This document shows positions 8,101 to 15,719 of a stretch of 16,482 bases of DNA, piece by piece (position 1 is the stretch's first letter; each line of letters opens with the position of its first letter). The notes beneath the pieces are model-generated. The model searched no databases, was not told the origin of the DNA, and saw only the letters and a list, made by a program, of their open reading frames with translations. The stretch is from Bacteroidales bacterium. GTDB taxonomy: Bacteria; Bacteroidota; Bacteroidia; Bacteroidales; WCHB1-69. Where the stretch lies: contig JAQUHH010000010.1 in the NCBI GenBank assembly GCA_028683685.1, forward strand, positions 2,115 through 18,596, written 5' to 3'. A program made the translations under genes and the position numbers.

Positions 8101-8516
8101 TTCCAGACACTTACATCCCAAATTCCAACGAACGATTGGCTTTATACACAGAGCTGGACAAAATAAATTCGGATGAAGAATTGATTACATTTAGCACAAA
8201 GTTGGTCGATATTTATGGTGCTATCCCTCAGGTAACCAAGGATTTGATAATGTCTATGAAACTACGAATAACGGCAGGGATATTAATGTTAGAGAAAATC
8301 GCCTTGAAAAATAATAGAATGTTAATTCATTTTCCTCAAGATCCAGCTTTAAATTATTTTCAATCGGAACTCTTTTCTAAAGTTTTGAATTTTGTTCAGT
8401 TGCATCCGCAAACCTGTCAGATGAAACAAAAAGAAAATAGCTTGATTCTTAGTGTAAAAAATATTCCCGATATACTTTCTGCCATTGGTTTGCTAAATGC
8501 AATTCTGGCTGAATAA
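5160..8516 (+). CDS. mfd: Transcription-repair coupling factor Mfd (1118 aa)
   Basis: Mfd binds RNA polymerase stalled at DNA lesions, pushes it off with its ATP-driven translocase, and recruits UvrA for nucleotide excision repair. Residue numbers count from the GTG at 5160. The N-terminal UvrB-like module is at about 90-210 (EPGHFSIRGGIIDIF). The polymerase-interacting CarD-like domain is at about 441-503 (NPGDFIVHVDHGIGRYDGL). Walker A is GDVGFGKTE at 594-602, the DEEQ box at 695-698, LTATPIPRT follows, and motif VI QLRGRVGR is at 864-871. The GxGNILGxEQSG stretch and the C-terminal domain complete a full-length enzyme. The frame is open further up to a TTG at 5049, but those 37 residues (CSFSKPIILFIFAIKK) do not look like Mfd and contain the promoter, so the GTG is preferred. 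It diverges from the 936-aa protein gene. Confidence 0.95.
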   Translation: MKANNLLDELLKDNIFQTQISAIFADNQSDTHKILLKNIFGSAKSLFCAKFIDLYKGSHLLVLSDKEQAAYFLNDLEALFNESEVDYTEKRIVFFPTSYRRPYEIEHFDNANVLMRSEVITKLAEGKRMLVVTYPEALTEKVVAKKQLLQNTFKISTKDPLDMDFLLEFFIENNFEQTDFVYEPGHFSIRGGIIDIFSFSYDKPYRIILGTTSVESIRVLDPETQLSIEQVDSVNIIPNLKELKLKTEYVPVFEYFSKNSFIWLDGSLDVLQSMDKEYEKCMEVYSQQINSEKYTNPAALFVSSTEFVKFCQDQNTLEYGKESSFGKCHEIEFNIAPLPHFSKNFDLLTGFLNQNQENEISNYIISAKSSQLKRIDSILQDQQVGTSLQYKLSQLNLHEGFIDYDHRFALITEHHIFNRYHRFSLREKYTRGETMTLKDIYGLNPGDFIVHVDHGIGRYDGLEKLEQNGIQQEAIRIMYKNDDILYISIHSLHRISKFSGKDGTVPILDKIGANRWNKLKEKTKSKVKDIATDLIKLYAERKKSVGFSFSPDTYLQTELEASFQYEDTPDQAKSTIAIKVDMEADFPMDRLVCGDVGFGKTEIAVRAAFKAVSDSKQVAILVPTTILALQHFQTFSERLQQFPCKVDYINRFKTPKAQKETLRKMAEGSIDILIGTHRLLSKDVEFKNLGLLVIDEEQKFGVSAKERLRQFKANVDTLTLTATPIPRTLQFSLMGARDLSVINTPPPNRQPIDTQVHRFNEALIRDAILYETSRGGQVFFVHNRIHNIMEIADMIQRNLPHIKIKAAHGRMDGSKLEDIMVDFMDGNFDVLVSTTIIESGLDISNANTMIINEAQNYGLSDLHQLRGRVGRSNKKAFCYLLTPPKLTLTDEAKKRLRAIEEFSELGSGFNIAMRDLDIRGAGNILGAEQSGFISEIGYEMYQNIINEAMQDLKLNEFKDLFQNEKPVQKDCIIESDMALLIPDTYIPNSNERLALYTELDKINSDEELITFSTKLVDIYGAIPQVTKDLIMSMKLRITAGILMLEKIALKNNRMLIHFPQDPALNYFQSELFSKVLNFVQLHPQTCQMKQKENSLILSVKNIPDILSAIGLLNAILAE

Positions 8517-8599
8517 ATTTGCTTATTAAAGGATCGGCCGTTAAGCTATTTTCGTTCGTTTAAGCTGTCGCTGTGTCGAATTTTCAAAACATTAAAGTC

Positions 8600-9934
8600 T
8601 TACAAAAGATCATTCGCTAAATTTGCCAATTCACTTCGTTCGCCTTTTTCAAGTTTTATATGAGCATAAAGGGGGTGTTCCTTGATGCGGTCAATCAAAT
8701 AAGAAAGTCCGTTGCTTTGAGCATCCAAATAAGGAGTGTCAATCTGGAAAATGTCGCCCGTAAAGATGATTTTTGTATTTTCTCCAGCTCGGGTAATAAT
8801 AGTTTTCACTTCGTGAGGAGTAAGATTCTGAGCTTCGTCCACAATAAAACAAATGTCGGATAAACTTCGTCCACGGATATAAGCCAAAGGCTGAATAACT
8901 AATTTTTCGCTTTCTAAATCTTCGTTTATAGAATGAAATTCTTTATCTTGCTCGGAAAACATATTTCGTATAAATTTCAAATTATCAAACAGAGGTTCCA
9001 TATATGGATTCAATTTTGATTTTATATCTCCAGGCAAAAACCCAATGTCTTTATTGCTTAATGGAACAATGGGACGAGCCAAAAAAACTTGTTTGTAAAA
9101 ACGCTTTTGTTCCAATGCTCCAGCCAATGCCAGAAGCGTTTTCCCAGTCCCAGCAACCCCTTGTAAAGTCACTAATTTGATGTCTGGATTCATTATCGCA
9201 TGCAAAGCAAAAACTTGTTCCGCATTTCGCGGCGTAATACGATATGCCGGACGTTTATCCAGTTTTTCGAGCAATTGCGTATTTGGATTGAAAAACGACA
9301 AAACCGAACTGCTACCATTTTTTAAAATATAATAGTGATTGGCAACGGGTGTTTCTATTCCGACCAATTCTGGTTCAATCGAGCCATGTTCGTACAATAG
9401 AGAAATTTTATCTTTATCAATATTATGTATTTTGCTTACTCCTGAATATAAATTTTCGATATTTTTTATTTTTCCAGTTTCATAATCTTCTGCCAACATA
9501 TTGAGTGCTTTGGCTTTAATCCGCAAGTTTATGTCTTTTGTTACCAAAATAACTTGTTGAGTTGGATATTTGTCTTGCAGCCAAGTTACGGCATTCAAAA
9601 TACGATGGTCGGGTTTGTCTTCACCAAAAACCTCACAAGCATCTACAGAAATATTTTTATCCCCAAAAACCACTCTGAAATTTCCCAAATACTCCTCCCC
9701 CAGCGGAATCCAATCCTGCAAAGTGTGATGGGCAGATAATTTGTCTATTATTCGAGAAAACTCACGTGCTTCAAAGTTTTTAATGTCATTTCCTTTTTTA
9801 AACTGATCCAATTCTTCTAAAATAGTAATTGGAATTGCAATATCATTGTCTTCAAAACTGAAAATCGATGCGTGGTTATATATAATAACAGAAGTGTCTA
9901 ATACAAAAATTTTATTTTTTTTACTTTCTTTCAT
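8600..9934 (-). CDS. PIN domain-PhoH-like ATPase (444 aa)
   Basis: This is a fusion of a PIN-type RNase domain with a PhoH-type ATPase, the arrangement of PhoH2/YlaK proteins, which in characterised cases unwind and cut RNA. The PIN domain covers about 7-145; its acidic metal-binding residues are likely D13 (VLDTS), E41 (ILEEL), D109 (DHRILNAV) and D134 (VTKDINLR). The PhoH domain covers about 235-444, with Walker A GVAGTGKT at 259-266, Walker B FIVDEAQN at 363-370 and the family signature FTGDIFQIDTPYLD at 391-404. All expected residues are present, so the protein should be active in the cytosol. It converges on mfd with only 83 bases between the stops and no clear terminator there. The start ATG follows a possible -7 element TACTTTG at 9970-9964. 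Its target RNA is not known. Confidence 0.93.
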   Translation of the reverse strand: MKESKKNKIFVLDTSVIIYNHASIFSFEDNDIAIPITILEELDQFKKGNDIKNFEAREFSRIIDKLSAHHTLQDWIPLGEEYLGNFRVVFGDKNISVDACEVFGEDKPDHRILNAVTWLQDKYPTQQVILVTKDINLRIKAKALNMLAEDYETGKIKNIENLYSGVSKIHNIDKDKISLLYEHGSIEPELVGIETPVANHYYILKNGSSSVLSFFNPNTQLLEKLDKRPAYRITPRNAEQVFALHAIMNPDIKLVTLQGVAGTGKTLLALAGALEQKRFYKQVFLARPIVPLSNKDIGFLPGDIKSKLNPYMEPLFDNLKFIRNMFSEQDKEFHSINEDLESEKLVIQPLAYIRGRSLSDICFIVDEAQNLTPHEVKTIITRAGENTKIIFTGDIFQIDTPYLDAQSNGLSYLIDRIKEHPLYAHIKLEKGERSELANLANDLL

Positions 9935-10129
9935 AACATACTATGTTTTAAGTTTATGACCAACAAAGTAATAGAAGAGCAACCAAAATAAATAATTATT
10001 ACCATTTTTTTATGCACAATTCATTGTTTATTATGGCTATAATGGCTTGTTTCAATGAGTTACACATTTTAGTTTGTAACTATAATAAAAACTTCACGTA
10101 TAAACTATTGTAAATCAGAACAAATAGAG

Positions 10130-10882
10130 ATGAAAAATAGCATTATATTCCTTTTTATCCTAAATTCTTTTTTTCTAAATGCTCAAGTAGAGTGGAAAAA
10201 AGAGAAAGCAAAATGTCCTATTTGCCACCATGAGCAATGTTTTTTTGTACCTGCTCAAAACACTGCTTCGATGGACATAGAAGCACAATATCAGTTAATT
10301 TTTTTTCCTTTTACCGAACATCAATCGGTTTTTTCATGTAGAAAATGTAATTATTCTGCTTTGATGGATGATTTCTTTGATGTGGATACGAATTTTGCAA
10401 ACAAAATAGAAAATGTAGACATTTCGGGTTTTGCAGTTGGACGATTTAAAACATACTTAGATATGAATGTTACAGACCGTTTATTAATAGCAGAAATAAT
10501 GTATCAAAACAAAGATTTAGACAATGAATTTTGGTGCCAGTTTTATCGTATTTGTGCATATCATTTTGAGCGTCAAGATTATGTTATAGAAGCCGAAGAA
10601 TATCGAGAGAAAGCATTAAAATTATCTCAAAAAATGTTGACTGACCGAAATTATTCTGAGGGTCGCGAAAAAGAATTTCTGCTAATCAGTGGTTCAATGT
10701 TTTATTATTTAAACGAAGTTGATTCTGCTTATACATATGTTAGAGAAGCTTCTATGCGAACATATACAGGAAATTCCAGAAAGATAGAAAATGTAAGAGC
10801 AAAAGAAAACTTACTGACCCGAATATCTCAACAATTTTCGGTGCAACTCCGAAAAGAAAAGCTAGAAAGTTTGTCAAAATAA
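10130..10882 (+). CDS. Exported protein with two CxxC pairs, possibly DUF2225-like (250 aa)
   Basis: I recognise this only tentatively. Residues 1-18 form a signal peptide (MKNSIIFLFILNSFFLNA, then QVEW) without a lipobox cysteine. A metal-knuckle-like region follows: CPIC at 29-32 and CRKC at 70-73, the latter continuing NYSALMDDFF. The paired CPxC and CxxCxYxA layout with an intervening D-x-x-x-Y resembles DUF2225 proteins, which are normally cytosolic, so a signal peptide would be unusual. Residues 110-240 are mostly alpha-helical with a tetratricopeptide-like feel (YVIEAEEYREKALKLSQKML, then LNEVDSAYTYVREAS). A possible promoter TTG-N20-TAGTTTG lies at 10047-10076. It converges on the VF530 gene with only 16 bases between the stops. 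Confidence 0.75.
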   Translation: MKNSIIFLFILNSFFLNAQVEWKKEKAKCPICHHEQCFFVPAQNTASMDIEAQYQLIFFPFTEHQSVFSCRKCNYSALMDDFFDVDTNFANKIENVDISGFAVGRFKTYLDMNVTDRLLIAEIMYQNKDLDNEFWCQFYRICAYHFERQDYVIEAEEYREKALKLSQKMLTDRNYSEGREKEFLLISGSMFYYLNEVDSAYTYVREASMRTYTGNSRKIENVRAKENLLTRISQQFSVQLRKEKLESLSK

Positions 10883-10898
10883 TTCAATTTTCAAGTCT

Positions 10899-11144
10899 TT
10901 ATAATAAATCCATTTTCTTTTTTTGGCGAAGCATATACAGATAGAGACTTTCGACTTTTGCACGAGCCCAAGGGGTTTTTCGCAAAAACTTTAAGCTCGA
11001 ATTAATACTAGGGTCTTTTACAAAACAGTTAATTTTAATTCTTTCTCCCAACTCTTCCCAACCATAAAACGCTATCAAAGCATTCAAAATGGCTTCTAAG
11101 GTGATGCCATGTAGAGGATTGTTTTTTTGTGGAGTGTCTATCAT
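10899..11144 (-). CDS. VF530 family small DNA-binding protein (81 aa)
   Basis: This matches the VF530/DUF2132 family almost end to end: NNPLHGITLEAILNALIAFY, GWEELGERI, CFVKDPSINSSLKFLRKTPW and ARAKVESLYLYML. The family is small, single-domain and helical, annotated as DNA-binding after structural work on the Vibrio fischeri protein VF530; its role in the cell is not known. The length is typical. The ATG lies only a few bases after a TACTTTG motif on the minus strand (11159-11153), so the leader is very short. It diverges from the CoA-binding gene with under 100 bases between their starts and shares a short end zone with the 10130-10882 gene. Confidence 0.92.
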   Translation of the reverse strand: MIDTPQKNNPLHGITLEAILNALIAFYGWEELGERIKINCFVKDPSINSSLKFLRKTPWARAKVESLYLYMLRQKKKMDLL

Positions 11145-11152
11145 TTTTTTTG

Positions 11153-11160
11153 CAAAGTAA
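11153..11160 (-). promoter_or_regulatory. Possible -7 element TTACTTTG of the VF530 gene
   Basis: On the minus strand TACTTTG (one base shorter in the spacer than TAnnTTTG) is followed by CA and lies eight bases before the ATG at 11144. The same variant precedes the PIN-PhoH gene. Confidence 0.4.
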
Positions 11161-11185
11161 CAATAAATATTTAAATTAGAGTCAT

Positions 11186-11217
11186 TTTGACAAGTTCATA
11201 AAAAAACTCTAACTTTG
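11186..11217 (+). promoter_or_regulatory. Complete promoter TTTG-N20-TAACTTTG of the CoA-binding gene
   Basis: TTTG at 11186-11189 and TAACTTTG at 11210-11217 are 20 bases apart, matching both Bacteroidota promoter boxes. The predicted transcription start falls around 11222-11225, about a dozen bases before the ATG at 11236. Confidence 0.75.
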
Positions 11218-11235
11218 TACTCAAAATTAACAAAT

Positions 11236-11634
11236 ATGAATCTGAAAGAAAAAATTACTCAATTTTTTGAAACACCAAAAATTGCTGTTGTAGGTGCTTC
11301 TAGAAACACCAGTAAATATGGAAACATCATTTACAGAAGATTAAAAGAAAAAGGCTATCATGCCATTCCCGTAAATCCATTTGCCGATGAAATTGATGGA
11401 GATATTTGCACACCTAGCATCGCCGATTTAAATCCCCAGGATACCGCACTGATTCTGGTGACGCATCAAAAAGACACCGATAAAATAACAGAACAAGCAA
11501 TCAAACTTGGATTTACTCAAATATGGGTGCAAACAGACTGCGATACTGAAAACACACCTATTTTTGCTCAAAACAAATTACTTAATATTATTTATAAGTA
11601 CTGCATTTTAGTGATTATGACACAAATGAAATAA
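11236..11634 (+). CDS. CoA-binding domain protein (132 aa)
   Basis: This is a single Rossmann-fold domain of the CoA_binding_2 type, related to the nucleotide-binding domain of succinyl-CoA synthetase. Seen from the ATG at 11236, the protein has VVGASRNTSKYGN near residues 16-28, the phosphate/CoA-binding loop, then a YHAIPVNP strand and turn at about 41-48, and IADLNPQDTALILVTHQKD and GFTQIWVQTD further on. The last 15 residues (YKYCILVIMTQMK) correspond to the place where the family usually has its conserved cysteine strand, but the end is short and not family-like. The frame is open up to a TTG at 11215, but that codon overlaps the promoter, so ATG 11236 is chosen. The ligand and role of these stand-alone proteins are not well defined. 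Confidence 0.88.
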   Translation: MNLKEKITQFFETPKIAVVGASRNTSKYGNIIYRRLKEKGYHAIPVNPFADEIDGDICTPSIADLNPQDTALILVTHQKDTDKITEQAIKLGFTQIWVQTDCDTENTPIFAQNKLLNIIYKYCILVIMTQMK

Positions 11635-11776
11635 CTAATTTTCACTTGGTTTATAGGGTAAAGCAAAATTATTTTAACAGAGTATTTCATCTTATTATTC
11701 AGACTGTTATATGTAATTAGGTTTTCTATTTCCAAAAATAAAAATCAAAATTAACATATTAATTTTCTAAAAATTG

Positions 11777-11784
11777 TATTTTTG
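11777..11784 (+). promoter_or_regulatory. -7 element TATTTTTG of the propeller protein gene
   Basis: TATTTTTG matches TAnnTTTG and lies 65 bases before the ATG at 11850, in a very AT-rich 215-base gap. No clear TTG is seen upstream at the proper distance. Confidence 0.5.
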
Positions 11785-11849
11785 TAGCAAGCATATTATA
11801 AAAAATCAATCTAGAATATTATATAAGCTATTAATCAAACACAATCTAT

Positions 11850-14414
11850 ATGAAAAACTTTCTATCATTATTCTTATTTTTATTTATTTCTTTTGGAGTA
11901 TTTTCGCAAGCCAATTGGGCTTGGGTTAACAATGCTGGTGGAACAGGAGACGACAGAGCCACTGCCATTTGTCGCGACAATATGGGATATTCGTATGTAA
12001 CTGGTAGTTTCAACGAATCGGTCTCTTTTGGTTCAGGAAACAGCTTAATATCTTACGGAGGAAGCGACATTTTTATTGCAAAATACAACAGCAACGGACA
12101 ATTTCAATGGGCAAAAAAAGCGGGTAGCAGTTCCAATGACAAAGGATTGGATATTAAAATTGATAACCAAGGCAATATTCTTGTTTTAGGTTGGCATGGT
12201 GGCAATTCTTTTTTTGGCACCACACAACTAAATACTGCTGATGGAGCAAATTCCTTTATTGCAAAATACGACAACACAGGTCAGTTAATTTGGGTGAAAA
12301 AACTAGGAGGATATGCTCGTAGCTTTTCTATTGATGGAGCTAACAACATTTTTATAGCCGCTTCTTATGCAGGAAATGTAATAGTAGAAAGCACCTCAAT
12401 AACATCAACCGGAAATGATGATATTTGGTTTGGAAAATTCAATTCTAATGGAAATTTATCATGGATTCGTAATATTTACGGTAGCAATGGCGATGAGACT
12501 CCTATTTCAATAGCCATTTCTCACGACAACAAAATTCTTTTAAACGGACGTATAAATGGCGTTTGTAATTTTGAAGGAGGCGGATTTATTTCTAATTCTG
12601 GAGGTTCTTCAAACGAAGATATGTTTTTGGTTAAGTACGACACAAGTGGTACTTTTGAATGGTCACGTCAATTTTCAGCATCAATTTCGGAAGATAATGC
12701 TTCCAATTCATTAACAATAAATAGCAGTGGTGAAATTATTATCACTGGAATTTTTTCAGGGAATTTAAATATTGGTTCTTTATTAATTTCAGCGACAGCT
12801 TCAACCGATGCTTTTATAGCAAAATTATCCTCTGATGCATCTACCACAATTTGGTTAAACCAAATTGGAACCCCCTCCGCAGATGGTGCTTTAAGTGTTG
12901 GAGTTGATAATTCAAAGAATGTCTTTATAACAGGTTTTTATGGTGATTCATTGACCATAAATGAAGTTTTAATACCAAAACCAAGCACCAGTGGAGCATA
13001 TATTGCAAAATACAATAACAATGGCGATTTTCAATGGATTAAGCCAATAAAAGGAAACGGAGCTGCTTATGGAGCTGGAATTCATGTAAACAGTGATGGC
13101 TCAGCTCAAGTTTGTGGGCGTTTTACAAGCAATGCTAATTTCCATGGAACCACCATTAATGGATCTGGCAATTTTGACATGTTTGTTGCCAAATCAGAAA
13201 TTATTTACACACCGCCTTTAAAAGCTAATTTCAGCACACCATTAACAACCATTAACCAAGGCAGCACGATACAGTTTACTGATTTATCCGTAGGGATTCC
13301 CAATTCATGGACATGGACCATTCAAGGAGTGACTCCTACGGTTTATGATGTAGAAAATCCAAGTGCAACATTTTCAGTTCCTGGCACATACGATGTCACA
13401 CTCTCAGTATCGAATGCATTTGGAGAAACCAGCGAAATAACAAAAACAGGATATATTACAGTTGTTGCATACGTTGACCCATGCAACGCCATCAAATTTG
13501 ATGGAACCGATGATTATGTAGATTTTGGAAATCGTTCCGTATTGCGTTTTCAATCTGGCTTTACGTTAGAAGCATGGATAAATCCTACTGAAGAAAGAGG
13601 ATTTCCCCTTTCATTTATGAATTTAACAGAGACTGTAAAAAATGGATATGGTTTTGGATATGAAAACGGCAAACTTCGATTTTTAATTCAACCTTTGTCA
13701 ATGCCAGTGGAGGAATGGTCGGAACTTCCTGGTGCGATTTTGCCTTTGAATGAATGGAGTCATGTAGCAGCAACATACGATGGAAAAATTATTAAATTCT
13801 ATTTAAATGGCGTTTTGGTTGATTCAAAAACCACCTCAACAAATGTTCAAAGCATTACTTGGAGTGCTTTACCCACAGGACTTTATGCGGGTAGATACAT
13901 GGCAACAACTCCTTCCGAAGCTTCATATTTTAAAGGAATAATAGATGATATTCGCTTATGGAGAACCGTTCGCACTCCAAATGAAATAGCCAATAATTAT
14001 TTGACTAAATTAGTAGGTTCTGAATCAAATTTGGCAGCTTATTGGAATTTTAATGAAGGAGAAGGAATCATTGCGCAAGATTTAGGTTCAAATAGTTATA
14101 ATGGAAATCTAAAAAATGGTCCAATTTGGGTCACATCTCATACTTCTTGTTGGGGAGTTGGTATTGAGGAAGAAAACAATGACGAACTTATACAAGTGTA
14201 TCCAAATCCATTTTCGGATGAAGTAATAGTAGAAAATATTCCAGCAAATTCAACAGTTACATTATTTGATATGAATGGAAAAATTGTTTTTCAATCTATT
14301 GAAAATAGTTCAAAAATGATTCTCAACGCTAAATTTTTAAACAATGGTTTTTACTTTTTAAACATTCAATCTGAAAACAGTATTATAAATCGTAAACTTA
14401 TAAAAATCAATTGA
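11850..14414 (+). CDS. T9SS-exported protein: seven-repeat propeller, PKD, LamG (854 aa)
   Basis: This is a secreted or cell-surface protein. Residues 1-20 are a signal peptide ending FSQ. Residues 22-450 carry seven SBBP-like repeats of about 57-66 residues, each built as W-x-x-x-x-G, a D-x-x-GN strand, TG-x-F, then D-x-FIAKY. The repeat tryptophans are W25, W87, W148, W205, W271, W335 and W396; the last FVAK is at 445. A PKD-like domain covers about 457-540 (TIQFTDLS, SWTWT, PGTYDVTLSVSNAFGE). A LamG/concanavalin-like domain covers about 545-755 (IKFDGTDDYVDFG, FTLEAWINP, EWSHVAATYDG, GIIDDIRLW). The T9SS sorting domain ends the protein (VYPNPFSDE near 783). Such proteins typically bind polysaccharide or surfaces, but no ligand can be read here and no catalytic motif is seen. 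Confidence 0.92.
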   Translation: MKNFLSLFLFLFISFGVFSQANWAWVNNAGGTGDDRATAICRDNMGYSYVTGSFNESVSFGSGNSLISYGGSDIFIAKYNSNGQFQWAKKAGSSSNDKGLDIKIDNQGNILVLGWHGGNSFFGTTQLNTADGANSFIAKYDNTGQLIWVKKLGGYARSFSIDGANNIFIAASYAGNVIVESTSITSTGNDDIWFGKFNSNGNLSWIRNIYGSNGDETPISIAISHDNKILLNGRINGVCNFEGGGFISNSGGSSNEDMFLVKYDTSGTFEWSRQFSASISEDNASNSLTINSSGEIIITGIFSGNLNIGSLLISATASTDAFIAKLSSDASTTIWLNQIGTPSADGALSVGVDNSKNVFITGFYGDSLTINEVLIPKPSTSGAYIAKYNNNGDFQWIKPIKGNGAAYGAGIHVNSDGSAQVCGRFTSNANFHGTTINGSGNFDMFVAKSEIIYTPPLKANFSTPLTTINQGSTIQFTDLSVGIPNSWTWTIQGVTPTVYDVENPSATFSVPGTYDVTLSVSNAFGETSEITKTGYITVVAYVDPCNAIKFDGTDDYVDFGNRSVLRFQSGFTLEAWINPTEERGFPLSFMNLTETVKNGYGFGYENGKLRFLIQPLSMPVEEWSELPGAILPLNEWSHVAATYDGKIIKFYLNGVLVDSKTTSTNVQSITWSALPTGLYAGRYMATTPSEASYFKGIIDDIRLWRTVRTPNEIANNYLTKLVGSESNLAAYWNFNEGEGIIAQDLGSNSYNGNLKNGPIWVTSHTSCWGVGIEEENNDELIQVYPNPFSDEVIVENIPANSTVTLFDMNGKIVFQSIENSSKMILNAKFLNNGFYFLNIQSENSIINRKLIKIN

Positions 14415-14434
14415 TAATATTAATTCTATCGCAC

Positions 14435-14472
14435 AAAAAAAGACCAAACAAAATTTTGTTTGGTCTTTTTTT
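14435..14472. terminator. Perfect 38-base palindrome, two-way terminator
   Basis: Bases 14435-14453 pair with 14454-14472 without mismatch. The core is GACCAAACAAAA and the feet are seven A and seven T, so an intrinsic terminator is formed on both strands. It lies between the stops of the propeller protein gene (plus) and the lyase gene (minus) and serves both. Confidence 0.92.
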
Positions 14473-14487
14473 CAATAAAAATTGAAA

Positions 14488-15669
14488 TTATGCAAGATCA
14501 AGTCCGTGCTTTAAATCAGCAATAATGTCTTCAACATTTTCAATTCCAACAGAAAAACGAACCAAATCGTCGGTAATACCAGCGGCTTGTTTGTTTTCTT
14601 TGCTAACACCAGCATGTGTCATTGAAGCAGGATGTTGAATTAAAGTTTCAACGCCACCCAAAGAAACAGCTAAGATTGCTAAATGAACATTGTCCATTAA
14701 TTTCTTTCCAGCTTCAAAACCACCTTTTAAACCAAAGCTCATCATAGAACCAAAGCCATTCATTTGTGCTTTACCTAATTCATATTGAGGATGAGAAGGA
14801 AGTCCTGGATATCTTAACCAAGCAACTTTTGGATGAGTTGATAAGAAATCAGCAACTTTCACCGCATTTTCTTGTGCTCTTTCAATCCGAATGGCAAGAG
14901 TTTTAACGCCTCTAAGTACCATAAAAGCTTGTGTTGGATCCATATTACATCCCATGTATACCATTGAATGGCGAATACGTTTATAAATTTCAGGATCTTT
15001 TGCAACAATTACACCGCCAACAATATCAGCATGACCATTAATGAATTTTGTAATGGAATGCAATACAACATCTGCACCTAAATCCAAAGGCTTTTGCAAA
15101 TATGGAGAACAAAATGTGTTATCAACGACTAAAATCAAATTGTGTTTTTTTGCAATTTCAGCACAAGCTTTGATATCGGTAATTTCCATGGTTGGATTTG
15201 CTGGAGTTTCGATATAAAGAACTTTTGTATTTGGTTTAATTGCAGGAACAATATTCTCTATTTTTGAAGTATTTACAAAAGTAGCTTCTACTCCAAATCT
15301 TGAAAAATCTTGTTCTAAAATGCCTCTTGCAGGACCATATATAGCATCCGAACATACAATATGACTACCTGCACTGAGCAAAGCCATGTGAACGCTGCTA
15401 ATTGCTCCCATACCAGATGAAGTAGCGATGCCATCGTAACCATTTTCTAGTTCCGCAATATTTTGTTCAAATGCTCTTATCGTTGGATTTCCAATACGAG
15501 TATAGATGTAACCATCACTTTTACCTGAAAAACAATCCGCTCCATCTTGAGCATTTTTGAATTTAAACGTTGATGTTTGATAAATGGGTACAGTAGCGCT
15601 GCCGAATTCATCATCAAAAGCACCTGCATGAATAAGTTTGGTGTTAAAACCTTTGTTTTTTGTGTTCAT
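14488..15669 (-). CDS. PLP-dependent trans-sulfuration enzyme, methionine gamma-lyase-like (393 aa)
   Basis: This belongs to the Cys/Met metabolism PLP-dependent family, tetrameric cytosolic enzymes that cleave or form C-S bonds of methionine, cystathionine or homocysteine. PLP contacts are visible: Y56 and R58 (YIYTRIGNP), SSGMGA near 84-89, Y111, D183 (VVDNTF) and the Schiff-base lysine K208 (HSITKFINGHADIVGG). Length and sequence are typical of annotated methionine gamma-lyases. However, the position of the active-site cysteine of the Pseudomonas enzyme (C116, in YGC) is proline here (YGP at 111-113), so activity on methionine is not assured and cystathionine gamma-lyase or gamma-synthase activity remains possible. 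The gene is monocistronic, ends at a shared two-way terminator, and has a full promoter with two operator-like palindromes. Confidence 0.9.
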   Translation of the reverse strand: MNTKNKGFNTKLIHAGAFDDEFGSATVPIYQTSTFKFKNAQDGADCFSGKSDGYIYTRIGNPTIRAFEQNIAELENGYDGIATSSGMGAISSVHMALLSAGSHIVCSDAIYGPARGILEQDFSRFGVEATFVNTSKIENIVPAIKPNTKVLYIETPANPTMEITDIKACAEIAKKHNLILVVDNTFCSPYLQKPLDLGADVVLHSITKFINGHADIVGGVIVAKDPEIYKRIRHSMVYMGCNMDPTQAFMVLRGVKTLAIRIERAQENAVKVADFLSTHPKVAWLRYPGLPSHPQYELGKAQMNGFGSMMSFGLKGGFEAGKKLMDNVHLAILAVSLGGVETLIQHPASMTHAGVSKENKQAAGITDDLVRFSVGIENVEDIIADLKHGLDLA

Positions 15670-15701
15670 ATTTATTTATTAATTTATGATTTTTCAAAAT
15701 A

Positions 15702-15717
15702 ATGAACCTAAGTTCAT
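15702..15717. promoter_or_regulatory. Operator-like palindrome 1: ATGAAC-CTAA-GTTCAT
   Basis: A perfect 6+6 inverted repeat with a 4-base spacer. It covers the expected transcription start of the lyase gene, just downstream of the -7 box. It has the same half-sites and spacing as the second site 26 bases away. Confidence 0.65.
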
Positions 15718-15719
15718 GG

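Noticed and set aside
8517..8599. Terminator or small RNA between mfd and PIN-PhoH
   Set aside because: I looked for a stem with a T-run and found only a direct repeat of TTAAGCT and a CGGCCG palindrome.
9935..10129. Riboswitch or small RNA in the divergent gap
   Set aside because: No conserved fold or motif could be recognised; only a possible promoter on each strand.
11215..11235. TTG start of the CoA-binding protein
   Set aside because: The codon overlaps the TAACTTTG box; the ATG at 11236 gives the normal start of the domain.
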